Shown in pieces: positions 14,855-27,129 of a DNA stretch of 64,000 nucleotides; position 1 is the stretch's first letter, and each line of letters starts with the position of its first letter. The position numbers and the translations under genes were made by a program. Below the pieces are notes generated by a model that saw nothing but the letters and a program-made list of their open reading frames with translations, was not told the DNA's origin and made no database searches. The stretch lies in the NCBI GenBank assembly GCA_034190875.2, contig CM067349.1:32256787-32320786 (forward strand), read 5' to 3'. The stretch comes from Urechis unicinctus (Eukaryota; Annelida; Polychaeta; Xenopneusta; Urechidae).

Positions 14855-16430
14855 AGCAATCAACATGCCTAGTAACACCACAGACGTAAACAACATTAGG
14901 CCTATCACAGAAACTCCAAATGTAGGCAAATAACTGGAAAGATATTTAACTAATCACGTAAGAGAATATCTAGATAAGAATAAATGTTATATTCAGGGGG
15001 GGCTTCCGAAAAAAAATCACTCCACTATTAAATCAGCATTTGTGGTAGTATCTGACATATGTAATGGTAAAAACAATAAAGAACACACTCTCGCAGTATT
15101 CTTAGATATTTCAAAAGCTTTTGACTCTGTTAATTATGATTTACTTATAGAAAAATTATAGACATTGGAATTGGTGAAAATGTACTTGCTTGGTTCTCAA
15201 ACTATTTGTGTAATAGGAAACAATACGTTATGACAGCGGGAAATTGCTCACACCCAAGGCAAACGTTATGTGGTGTTCCACAAGGTTCTGTTATTGGTCA
15301 ACTGCTCTTTCTTGCCTATGTTAATGACATTGCTGAAATAAATTTCAGTTCAACACTGTCATTATTTGCAGATGATACTGTTATATATTTGTGTGGTAAG
15401 GATATTAATTATGTTAAATGTCAGTTGCAACTGGATCTCGATGTAATATCAAAATGGTGTTGTTATAACAAACTGTGTATTAATGTATGCAAAAGTAAGG
15501 CTATGCTATTTGGAAATGGATATGGTGCTTGTTTGTCCTGATTTGTCACTTTGTGATTGCGTGATTTGAAATGTTAAAAGCTATGAGTACCTAGGAATCA
15601 TAATTAATGAGAATGTAAGTTTTAATAAACACATGTTAAAAATAATATGAAATGAAAATAATAGATTGCATCTCCTGTCACTTCTAAGAAAACAAATTAC
15701 ATGTGTACGTGCTGTAGCTGTACATAAAACTATGATCTTTCCCTTACTAGAATACGGTAATATTTTTCTAAAATCATGTAGTGAAATTAACATAAAAAGA
15801 ATTCAACGATTACAAAATAGAGGTCTACGAATTTTTCTCATACGAAATTGTTATGCTCCTGTTAAACCAAATGCATGTTAACGCAAATATCCTGCTAGTA
15901 GAATAGCGTTTAAACTTATCTATTGTAAAATTAATGTTCAGTAGGAAAAACTCATGTAATCTTCGTGATATAAGACAGTTGTCAACAAGACTGCATGATG
16001 AAACTATGTACACTGTACTTTTTCCAAACACTGGGCGTTTTAAGAATAGCATTGTTTACAGAGGGCCATTTATTCGGAATAGTTTATCATCATACCTAAA
16101 ATCAATAGTACATCGTGCATCTTTTAATGTTAGTTTGAGGTCATATTTCTGGAGTAACTTCATCGCAGATGTTCATAAGAACGTTTGATAATAGAACAAT
16201 GGTTTTACCTTGCATGTTGTATAGGTTACTATCACGATGACATGTATTGAAAGCATTCTGTTTATTCAGTCATGTACATCATTTATATTTATGTCTGTGT
16301 AGTGAATTCATTGTGCATGTAGTGTTCTTTTTGTGTACTTCCGTCCATACTGGGCATTGTTTTATTTTGGTGCGAACCGTTCAATGTACCTGTATAAATA
16401 TGCTAATAAAAAAAATGAAATAAATAACGC
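14855..16430 (+). mobile_element. 5'-truncated non-LTR retrotransposon (LINE)
   Basis: Reverse-transcriptase motifs appear in order on the plus strand. Near 15,090-15,150 is the L-A-V-F-L-D-I-S-K-A-F-D block (first catalytic Asp), then GVPQGSVIGQLLFL near 15,265, and SLFADDTVIY with the catalytic Asp pair at 15,371-15,376. The thumb/connection region follows (YEYLGIIINENVSFNKH near 15,580). The frame is broken by stops and shifts (for example TAG at 15,161, TGA at 15,541 and TGA near 15,648). A 3' UTR-like stretch ends in the A-rich tail AATAAAAAAAATGAAATAAAT at 16,407-16,427. The endonuclease region is absent. Jockey/CR1-like by motif style; the clade is uncertain. Confidence 0.85.
15206..15541 (+). 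pseudogene. Reverse transcriptase core of the LINE (fragment)
   Basis: Longest open part of the element, 111 codons, carrying the VPQGS and FADDT motifs (RT motifs B and C). It would polymerise cDNA on a nicked target in an intact element. Here it is flanked by frame breaks on both sides, and the upstream catalytic-Asp block lies in a different frame, so it is not functional. Confidence 0.88.
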
Positions 16431-19400
16431 TCAGTTGGTTGGGTGGTATTTGATGACCACAGTTACGCTTTCGTGTCCTAATTTCCAGTAAGCCCGAGAA
16501 GTGATTCATTAATTAACTCACCAAGAACCCATATATGTAGCATATTTGCTGGAATTAGTGCTGCCTAGTAGGGCCTCAACGTGCGAGGTTAAGCAACCAC
16601 CAAGCTCAAGTTGCTTTTATTCCTGAAAGTTGGTCCAAATTTTTACAGCTTTTGCTATTGATATCTGGTGATAACAAAAGGTAACATGAGCGACCTGAAA
16701 CCTCCAAAGCCTTCATTACAGTAAAACTAATAACACAGCTTGGCAAGCAGTTTATGACGTTCTTTCATGCATCCCCCCATTTATATAGGTCACTGCTTAG
16801 CCAATAAATGGGACCTTCCACGGGCAAAACACAATGGTGTCTTCGCACATGAGCAGATTACTTTGTGACAGTGGTCGGCAAATCAGTGTTTCATTGTTTC
16901 CGCAATGATCATATGAAAATATATGCTGAGTGTTTGAAGTACTAACATTTTTAACGATTGATGCAACAATGTTAATTGATTCATCAGATGAAACCCCACA
17001 GCCTGTTTAATTTGGGCAAGTACTTAAGCGAACTTGTATTTTTGACGACCATGAAAAACTCTTGCTTAAGATAATATTGCGCACTCTTCTTGCAGCAGCC
17101 TGCACGATCGAAACAATGTATGACCGCTGTTAGCATAGTGTGATTATTTAATTTAAATCGAATATTTAAATTCCAAGGAGTTACAATCAATTGCAGAGGT
17201 TTATATTTTTGAACATGCGCAGCGGCACTTTTTTCGAGGCTTGAGAGATCAAATATTCTTGCCATATAAAGACAATAATATGGCTCGGCTTCTAAAGTTC
17301 ATGTATGTGTGTTGATATGCTTCTATTTGATGAGCTTTCACTTCGACGACATAACCATTGAATACACCACATGACCTTTATTAATGTTATGCTTTAATAT
17401 CCATCTGGCCAAGTTTGACAGTCAATATATAATAGTTATAAGTGCACTGATCGTGTTCATTCTTCTGATTATTCCGGAAATCCTCGGCGATTTTATATAT
17501 TCCGTCTCTTCACCACGAACACGTTTATTGATGACCAATAAACTACTGGTTGGCTTTGCATGCAGAAGTATTTAGATATCCAGCTTTGGTATTTACGGTC
17601 CTCATAACGTTCTTATTGCTTACAAGCTCGTAAGACGTTTATCAACTCATAAAAGTAAGGTAGGTCAGCTATATGTTTGATGCCTGTGCTGAAGCCATGG
17701 ACAAACGATAACCAAAATGATCCAATCAGATTCCGTTTTTTCACAACAAACAAGCGGCTTTCCTAGTATATCTACAGTAGAAAGACACTTCATCTATTAC
17801 AATACGTTATTGTAACGTAGCGGTTCGTGTAATCAATGTGCCTATAAATATATGAATGCAGACAATGATTGAAACCGATGGTTGCTGATATATTTAGAAT
17901 AACGGGAAACATAGTTAAAGTTTTTTAAGCAACTGCTAAGTCGTTGAGACATTTCGCAGAGCTCCGTTAAACGCATGTGGATAATACGCATGAATTATTT
18001 TTCAGAACATTCTTTTGATCGAACAAATAAACCGTAAAACAGGTCCTTGATGAGCATTACATCATTTCCACGTACGCATAGAAGCAATAGCTGGTCCCTT
18101 TTATATTTGTTGTTTCTGATGCCGGTAATCAATTACTTTTTAAGGTATCCGTAAGAGATCCGTTGTTGCCATCTGTCGATATGTTCGAGAGAATTACGAA
18201 TATTATCAAAATCGCATACCTGGTTTCAGGTTAAGTGCATCCTCCTGCAATCCTTTATGCAAACACGTTGCGTGGGACATATATATTCAGATGGCATAAA
18301 GGAAGTGGAAAGATAAGCCATTATGATGGGTAATCACGGGCTTATTCGGATATGAGGCAAATATAAAATAATGCTGTCAGTGGAGACACCAACAATAACC
18401 AGCTGCAAAAACAGTTTATGTTTTTGATAAAATGTTGGTTATGAAATGAAATGGCAACAGGCAATTTTAAGCATTTAAGCAGTGCATTTGCTTATGAAGT
18501 CGTTCCTATCATCGGTGACATCAAAAACTGTCATGATTTATTATGCAGATAGATATCTTACGGCCGTGGCTTAATATGTATTTACATTTCTACAATCGTG
18601 TTATAAATGATTGATTTGTATTTTCATTATTTCAGTCAATCATCAAATTGAATGTTCATAACGGTAAAAGCTTGCTATGAATTGCGATTACCTGTACCGT
18701 AAGTGTCCCCGTATATATATAATTGAGAAGTCAAGTTCAAACTTGACTAGATATGTGACGTCAGTTTATCAGCACATTGATGTGAACATTCAGTTATATT
18801 TAGATTATTCGTCCCCTGTCATTAACGTGTACCAGCACCCTGCTCCGTTGCTTACAGTATGCAAGCAATGATTTGTCATCGGAACAACCATCACTGCAAT
18901 ATTTTGCGTTATTCCCCCTTGATCACATCGGTCGGTAGCACGTTAGTAAACATGTTATTCGGTGACGATATCACCGTTAGATGCGACAATGTGGTCTGTG
19001 CACAATAATACTTGGATTGCACGATACAAATCAACCACATATAGTAGCGGAATAATAACACAACACAACTATATGTTGACAAGAATCAGTTGGTTTGATA
19101 TAAAACGACAAGACTGGTGACCTGTTGACCATCACATGTTAGTACAAAGCGATAGCTTCGCTAACGTTACGGTAATTGTGCTGCTAACAATATGGTAGAG
19201 ATCGTTTCAGATTTACGCAGCAAACAATACATAGATGCAATATTTTATTGATTTGGCCAATAGCTATATACTGTTCTATTCCTCCTCTAGGTGTATGTAC
19301 TTGGCTCACTAAGTTATCGAGCTGTGTTTTGCACCAAAGAGCATCTAAATCACATGATTGGCGCATTACGTTAAATAATGATATTGCAAAGAGTCATGTC

Positions 19401-22347
19401 AATCTACTCATCTACGGGTATTTGTAACGATCTTAAAATACACGAATGGGGCAAACGAAGCATTCCAATGCAAGAAGGACTTACATTCAGTAATGAGTGC
19501 GTTAATTACCAACTCGAGAAGATTATATAATGGCTGACATTTTATAGAAATAAATTGCGTGAATCAACATTTAACGTGGAAAGGGTTCACTATTAAGGAA
19601 TCCATCTGATGAAAGACATTAACTTGCAGCTAATCGCACAATCAATTTTGTGTCTGGCTTCACATGCTTGCTTGAACGGGCGACCTGAATATCCAATCGC
19701 GTTGCGCATAGAACGAATTTGTTACCCTAATAACAGTATTGCATATTCACTGAAAGGAACACAAAAACTTATCTTTAAACCCATTGACATGCTACAGTGG
19801 TAAAATGCTTCAGCAGTGGACCGAATAACACGGAAGAATGTTGATACATAAAACGTTGCGGTAATTTGTTGGTGAAGGATCCCGACGTGCATAGGTTTCA
19901 TCGAATAACCTGAAACAAGTTAGACAGCGAACCCCTTCAATGTCTCATAATATCATGATGGAGAGCAATTCTTAATCTCAATCAGGTTTGCCTCAGTACA
20001 AAGACGGCAAAAAATGAAGCATACCCTGGTTAACAAATAATGTGAAGTTCATACGGAGCAAACCCAATTTAATATATCCACAGAGAGTTATATTATATTC
20101 GAATCAAACATAAAACAAATGGGGAGTTTGTGCGGTAGTTTCCGGTCACCAAAGCCTAATTGATGACGTGCCACAGGCATTCCATGCAAAAATTCAGTCG
20201 TTTCAAGAGCTCCCCGCTGACGTTTCTAAGCCCGACTTAAGCATATCAGGCAACTCAGCGTTGCGCAAGGGCCAGCCATATAGGCTATAAAACGTTTCCA
20301 GGAGTGATCTAGTTCGTTGCCATGTATTTGTACGAGTGCTCGTGTTTGCTTCTGTTATTACTTGATTATTCCTATAAAAGTCAATTTCAGCACTGTACTA
20401 CTTTTCCATACAATGATAAGGCCCTTTTCTTTATGGGAGCATTTACTTTTTTCAAAACAGTACGCTCGCCGAATCGTGGAAATCCAATTAGTCATTGACC
20501 GTAGTTTATCTGAGTGCAGTTGCTTGCAATCTTAAGGCAGCACTGATAACGATTCGGTAAGCGCAGCTCGGTATCGCATCATTGACAGCGCTTTAATCCG
20601 GTTCGGTTGAAAAAGTTTAGCATTCCAAGACCAAGGCCAGCTTGATACGGAGAACTTTGATGAACTCCGGAAATATACTCTTTATAGACGTTAACGATTT
20701 CTCCATCATGCTAGTATACTCCAAATACAACGCTAAGATGTTACAACATTTGTGGATTCACTTAATGCATGGGATCTCTGTCAGCTAATCGTTCATAACA
20801 GACTAGTGAGGGAAGGTCTTCTTTATTGCATTCATCATGTTCACTGATGCGGGTGATAATATATACTGTACGGGGATTCAGGGGAGTTATGATTTCCACC
20901 CACTACATGATTTGTAAATCGATACCTAATACATATCGATGTTAATCTCCAGGAAATAGGCTTTTGTAATGTTTCCACAAATATTTTGTGTATCATCGAT
21001 ATCAACTTCCGCCATTATACTGCTGTAATTCACATGGCTGACACGTAGTGGCGTAGAGCCATAGACGGTTTCAACGATGCTATTTAAACCATGCAATTTG
21101 TTTGTGGTCGTGTTAAATAGAAAATTGCCGAACTAACAAATTTAGGTTTCATACAATAATCAATGAGCCAGGTACACGGTCTTGCTAGTGCAACATACGT
21201 ATAAAGCCCCTGTTAAATTTCGTTGAGCACTTCGTCATGGTAATAGCATAACCAGAATGATTGAATGAGTCCAGTATCAAAGACCAAGATATGATACAAG
21301 GATCAAGGTGCAGCAGTAACTTAAACTAGAACTGTGCACCAATATGTAATGTACTGGTAATACAACAAGGTGGCCTTGGAATGATCCACATATCAAACGC
21401 ACACAATCTCACGCGAAGTCGCAAAAACGGAAAAAAACAAGTCTAACAATCAAGTATCAGATTGGTAAAATAGCGCTGTGACTGGTACCCTCAGGTTTTG
21501 TCAATGCCCGAGTCATGTTCGAAATAATAGTTAGTAATAGCTTACTTCTCTTGTTAACGTGCTTTGCATCGTAGACGAAACAATAAATATGTTGAACAAA
21601 GGATGCTTCTAGAATTCAGTCAGCACTAAGAGTTACCTAAATAACCTACATTAACTGGGATGCTGACTAGCCGCTCGTATAGGTAGATTTGATTAGTGCA
21701 TGTACATCTCTTCCACCCTATTTGCTCTGTTTTGTATTGAAACTGTGATATTTCGGTCTTCTGCAGACATTTTCGTGGGTCACGTTAATGCAACACAATC
21801 TAGATTAATATAAAAGTCTAAGGTGTAAGGTATTTACATATCAACATTAGGAATTGGTGCGATATGTAAACATTGATCAACCAACGATAATGGTTTATAC
21901 TGGATTTTAATTTCGGTTAGGAAATAATACTGCGCATGAAAGTGGCAAACCGTGGTTGCAATGAAGAATTAAAGAGTGTACAGACATGTTAAGCAGCCAT
22001 TGGTTGTCATATCAAACCGCGTTAAACTTGAAACACTGAGCATCATTATATTTACGAATTTGTAGCAGATTGTCTATTGATTAAACTCTATTCCATTGAG
22101 TAGCATTATTTTTGTATTTGCATCTTTGTATTTGCATCTAAAGCATTTTCAACGAAAACAATTGTGCGGGGGGGGTCAAGGAACATGGTGCATCGAAAAT
22201 GATTGTATTTAAAAAGCCACCACTCGGTAAACGTGCAAGAGGTAATGTAGATGCCTTACATTTTCAGTCACTAATTTGTAAAATAGAATGGGACTCGAAT
22301 CACACGGTAAATCAGGCAATTGTTGTGGGTATAAAGCTCCGTCCGAT

Positions 22348-22350
<3 letters not shown>
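16431..22350. other. AT-rich host DNA, no gene seen
   Basis: About 5.9 kb with only short frames lacking motifs. No further LINE or Polinton sequence was recognised. Confidence 0.4.
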
Positions 22351-22439
<89 letters not shown>

Positions 22440-22455
22440 CGTGTGTATATATATG
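22351..22455. repeat. (AT)n-(GT)n compound microsatellite
   Basis: Pure AT from 22,351 to about 22,424, then GT repeats with one GC interruption, then a short AT block. The Tyr-Ile/Thr-His frames across it are artefacts. Confidence 0.98.
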
Positions 22456-23935
22456 GAAAAATAGATAAACAAAGGCATTTGTGCAACGACGTTGAGACGT
22501 GTAGAAGAAGCAGTAGTTTTATTATTCTCTCACAATAAAAGTTCTTTAATATCCCTTGACAGTTTAACTGCAACAAATAATATGCAGCCTTGTTAGTAGG
22601 GACAATGTAGCCGGGGGCAGTGTTATCATTATTCATCATAATTAAGTACAAAGGTTGATGCGGGAACGATGCTGATTGTCACTATTGTGTATTCTTGTAA
22701 TTTCCATCTGCTTATATATGATAGTTTGAACGTGCGGGGTACAGGTAATGAATGGCAATACTTCATCAGACTGGTAATGTGATGGTTGTGCTGGTCATTC
22801 GATTACAAGAGTACATCTACATGACATACAATTGCATATGAGAGCAAACATTTGCATTCATTCATAAAAAGACAATTCATATTCGTACAATTTTTTCTAT
22901 TTCAGGATTCTACAGTGGCTAAAAAGAGAATCTGTGTGACAGTTATACAAGGATTTATTTATATAGCATATGTCGTAGGTTCAGTTTGTTTCCAGCATTA
23001 CCCCAAGAAGTGTGCGCGAGAAAGTTTAGTGTTTCAGTGCAGGCAGGTGCTCGTCGATAAATTTACCTAAAAATATTTGGTCTGTGTAATTACGTGTAAT
23101 TATAGTTGGATGAGTTGGCCCATATGTTTAGTATTTTGAGCATTGAAAAAATAATTTATTTGCAAAACATCCTTCATGACACTTTTGACTGAACAAGGGC
23201 GAGCTTTGAGATAACAGTACGGTGTCAGTTGTGTAGTATCGTTGGCAATCATGTCATTGATGTATAATAAAATATGTATCGGTTGCCTTACAGATTTATG
23301 ATCAGCTACTTCTGTTTGCTGCATTCTATCGGGCAGATAACTTCTGAACCTTAATAGGTCTATTAGTATGACTAGCATTGACCAATCGATTGTTTTACTG
23401 CAAGAGTGATGAAAATGTTTGAGGAGTTCGAAGAAGCACTAAAGTTTAATTGATCATATCTTTAACTAGTATGCAATGTTTGGTGTGATGGTGGTCGCAC
23501 TATTGACGAAGATCTTCGATAAATGTATTTATAGCGACGGTTATAAGAACATCATTTAACTTACAAATTATCATCTGTCATACATCTTTAGGTTATAGGG
23601 TTTGCTATACGTACGGTTGTAATGGTATCATTGATAAATCCCAAGTGGGTTTCGTTTATGCTCAATGGAGTCTTGTCGGACAGATCATATTTTACTGCTC
23701 TAACTATTTAAATTCTATCGATTATGAATTGTGCAAAAAGGGTCTAGCTCTTGGGAACTGTGCCCAACAACGTTAAAGATGCATTTTTTCAAAAAAATGA
23801 CATGCGGTTTTTTTGCTCCATTTAATAGAACAACTCTTTTGGAACCCATATAAACCATTTTGCGGACTAGTTCAACGCTATATCGTCGATTACACCGTAT
23901 CGAAATCTGTCGGCCACACCGATGTTTACAAACAT
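22456..23935. other. AT-rich host DNA, no gene supported
   Basis: The only long frame (23,715-24,323, minus, 202 codons) has no recognisable motif and overlaps a promoter-like segment read on the other strand. I do not call it a gene. Confidence 0.4.
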
Positions 23936-24063
23936 GAGCACATGTCGATGGGAAAATGACGCATGCGTATTGAAGGGTCATTTGTTGACAACACATAGTC
24001 GTGACGTCACGCGCAGCGCAGATTCGATAGAAGGTGGAAACGCATGCAACCGAAATGGTGAGT
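23936..24063 (+). promoter_or_regulatory. Candidate promoter/first exon with CRE and NRF1-like palindromes
   Basis: A short CpG-bearing patch in AT-rich surroundings. ACGCATGCGT (23,959-23,968) resembles an NRF1-type half-site palindrome. CGTGACGTCACG (24,000-24,011) is a perfect 12-bp palindrome with the canonical CRE core TGACGTCA, followed by GCGCAGCGC. It runs into ATG at 24,055-24,057 followed directly by GTGAGT, a consensus 5' splice donor, so it could be the start of a spliced host gene reading right, possibly the P2X7-like locus below. Inference from motif content only; no transcript evidence. Confidence 0.4.
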
Positions 24064-24477
24064 GTTTTGATTCCTACATATCTCTTCTTTCTTCTTCTTT
24101 GATTGGAGTTTTCGAATGTTATATATAAAAAAGAACCCGCCTCAATAAAGTGAACACTATCGGTACAATAGATTACCGTAAATTTAACAACAGATAGCGT
24201 TACACCTGCGAACGAACCCTGACTTAGTATATTATATATATACTGAGGCTGCGCATGTTCAAGCGTAATAAAAACGTTATTCTTGACTAGTCTTTCACGT
24301 TTTGGAGTGTAAAGCCATGACACTTGTTCGAAGTTTGATTATTTCTTATGCAATTATCGGTGCTTTTTCATAGCAAACTATTGGAGTATTCCTGAATGAA
24401 CTCATAAATTGTATTATAAATCAAGGGACTGGGGTCTCCCTCATGACGTCTACTTTATCTGGTTATAGTGAACTGAA

Positions 24478-24568
24478 ACAGGGATTTGAATTGGCTGGCG
24501 GGTCGCTATCTTCTATGCATACATAAACCCTACAGAGAAGATAGCGGCCAGCCAATGCAAATCCCTGT
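24478..24568. repeat. Foldback: 37/33-nt inverted arms, 21-nt loop
   Basis: Left arm 24,478-24,514 and right arm 24,536-24,568 are reverse complements except for one mismatch and a 4-nt insertion (GCGGGTCGC against GGCCGC). As RNA it would form a long stem. Could be a small foldback element, a decayed MITE or a hairpin RNA; no target duplication was identified. Confidence 0.85.
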
Positions 24569-25429
24569 GTACTGAAACGTCCACGCTAGGAGTTTGGGGT
24601 GTGGTATGTATCATTGTATGGGTTTGGCTGAGTTTTGCAGGCTTTTGGCTCAAACACTGTAACATTATTGATTGAATTATTCTTGTGATGTTCATTCATT
24701 GATTAAATTGAACCAACCCACTTTCAAATTTAAAGGAAATCAAAATGCCAAGGAGGGGATAAGAGGCAGTGGAAGGGGTCATGGTACAGATTCTGACAAC
24801 ATGTGTGGAATTGAGGTTGGTTCCTTTTTATTTGATTCTTATCAAGGGTATTTTATTGAACTCAATACACCCATTATGACTGGGAAGGATGTGTTTAATG
24901 GTTTGAAATTGTTCACCATGGCACAGGTGTCCAAGTTGGTGGAGGTTGCAGACAAGCCTGAAGAGGTGGCAGAGGAGCCCCACCTTCTTCAAACAAGGTA
25001 CTTTTGGGCTTGCCTTACCTAATTGAATCACTTTGTCAGTAAATAGGTCCAATGTTGAACTATCGAACCATAAATTTCCATTGGTTCTCATTTGTTTGTA
25101 GACCTCGACAGGCCGAAAGCGAGTCAATCTTGTTTGCAGAGGCTACCTTTGCAACACACCAATAACTAACCAGACCCTACAGCAGAGTAGAGTGACTGCT
25201 AAATCTTTAGAGCTGTCACAGAAGGAGAAATTGAAGGTATTGTACAACTCAGCATTTAGCACTCTTCAGCTGCTCCAAAAACCTTCTTGCAATTTTGGTC
25301 ACAGAGAGAGATTTGTATTGTAGATATTCAATCCATCAAAAAGAAGACTTTTGATTACTCATATTTTCAGAATTTAGTGCGGTGGCTGGATTTGGATGGG
25401 GTGGGTCAGTTGCTGGTTAGAAAGACAGC

Positions 25430-25824
25430 CACAGTTTGCGCTTACAATCACCCGACAACCCACACCGCCGAAAGAAGGATTCCACCCTCCATCAACTACC
25501 ACTTCTCTGTTGCATCTGCCTTCAATGTAGGGAAATGCCTCCCCCTGTGGAGCAGCAATGGTGCACCAACAGCCCAGATTTTTGCACATATGCACTACCT
25601 CAGATGGAAGGAGTTGTGCTTGACCCGATGGTCATTGAGGTTATTAACAGGTACCGGGTGGACTTGCTATGGGATGCGGTTGTCGAGGACAAAAAAAAAA
25701 GATGCTTAGACACGGCGCCTATCAGCAATTGGTTCTGTGGATTCATGTATTTTTGGAGGAGTGCAACAGGAGGGTAATTCCGGTTGTGTAAGGAAGATCA
25801 CAGACCTCTTCCTTAACAAGTATT
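25430..25824 (+). pseudogene. P2X7-like zinc domain (P2RX7_C family) coding remnant or exon
   Basis: One frame encodes a cysteine cluster CICLQCREMPPPVEQQWC (25,511-25,564), then D-F-C and a V-V-L-D-P-M-V-I-E-V block. Across an A10 run (25,690-25,699) the continuation is in another frame: RHGAYQQLVLWIHVFLE, RRVIP, then after a further shift CVRKITDLFLNKY and a stop near 25,824. The order C-x-C-x2-C-x2-MP, C, LDPxV, YxxxVxW, R-V-x-P, C-x-x-x-I matches the cytoplasmic zinc domain of P2X7, found as a stand-alone, highly expanded family in cnidarians, molluscs and fish. It is broken as one reading, so it is either a pseudogene or a spliced gene misread at this level. AATAAA lies downstream near 26,268. 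Confidence 0.5.
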
Positions 25825-26912
25825 GACAGTATGCAGGCTTAATACAAAATAGGTTTTGGTAATATACTAAGCCTAAATGTTTTAATTTTATAAATCCGGA
25901 AAATATCACATTGTTCTGATTGGTATTTTTTGTGTGGATTATAAATTGTCTTACAAAACATGGGGTATTATTTGTTCTGAACATTTTTGCTTCAACAATC
26001 TGATAACTTATTGTCTATTTGTTTTATGGAATGAGCATTCATATATTAGTAAATTTTTCGTCTCTCAAACACAGAAGAAAAGAATTATGCGCACATTATT
26101 TTGTCAATTAGTCATGACACTTATCTTCAGATTTGACATTTTATGTTCATAATTCTAGCCCTGATAAAAAAAGAAGTGACATTAAAATGAGTTCATGTAT
26201 TATTTATTTGCCAATTACATGAGTTCTTCTATTACAGTTTGGATTTACAGACAAAAGAATGTGACTAATAAAATATTTGTACATTTCAACAAAAACAAAT
26301 TTCCAAATCATATTTTTAATCAAAATGAGATACCTGCAACTGTTTCTTGGGTAGATTAATGTTCAAACTGATTTTGTGGGGTCATCAGCAGAGCGTTGTG
26401 GGTGTTGTTGTGATTGCTGTCGCATTGCTTGGGCCTAAAGATTTCTGTCATCATATCTGGTATATGGGCGTAAGTCTGGCCTCTAAACCGATGACCATGT
26501 CTTTGACTGCTTGTTGAAGCGATTACTGTACCTGTAACACAACAAATGGCATTATATGGCCAAATAGCTAGAACACATTACATGTGCAGCATCAGTATTT
26601 TGTTTTCTGATAGGACATTTAGTCAGTGCATAGTTGAGTGGTCATGAGAGACTTACATTGGCTGACCAACCCTACTTGAGTGCATATGCCTGTTGTGGTC
26701 CAATGTCACAACTTGACTGCAGGCAAGATATGACGAACACTTGATCACCAGCCATTGAATTAGGGTCAAGAGGATGCCAAATTTCTCTACCTGAAATTTA
26801 CAAATTAAGTAAGGTATGTTTGCAACAAACAATTTACAAAATCTAAAATGGTGCAATGGACTCACAAAGGCCCTTAGATTTTATTTAATCGGTGACATTT
26901 ACACAAGTCGAT
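25825..26912. other. AT-rich DNA after the P2X7-like locus
   Basis: Contains AATAAA near 26,268, which could serve as a polyadenylation signal for plus-strand transcription. No further domain was recognised. Confidence 0.35.
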
Positions 26913-27059
26913 TCAATACAGACCGATTCGATAGCAATAATACACGAGATTATTACATGTACAACTAAACACTTGTCCACTTAAGACACCCTCGCTCCAT
27001 CTCGTTGGAATAAGCTTCTTTCTCCCCACTTTTCTTCGTTTCTTGGTTTGATCGTCCAT
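26913..27059 (-). CDS. 48-aa basic ORF, possible first exon with nuclear signal
   Basis: ATG 27,059 to TGA 26,913. The N-terminus MDDQTKKRRKVGRKKLIPTR contains a strong monopartite nuclear-localisation-like run (KKRRKV, then GRKK). The upstream sequence (right of the ATG) holds a GC palindromic patch (CCCGCCGGCGGC, about 27,088-27,099) in AT-rich surroundings, as a small promoter might. The rest of the frame is unremarkable and may be intronic. I do not recognise a family. Confidence 0.25.
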   Translation of the reverse strand: MDDQTKKRRKVGRKKLIPTRWSEGVLSGQVFSCTCNNLVYYCYRIGLY

Positions 27060-27129
27060 TATCGCAATAAACAGCGCAAACTAAAACCCGCCGGCGGCAA
27101 TGGGCACAGAGTGATGAGATGAATTAAAA

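Noticed and set aside
23715..24323. 202-codon minus-strand open frame
   Set aside because: No recognisable domain, composition unlike the coding Polinton genes, and the opposite strand carries promoter-like palindromes. Likely chance.
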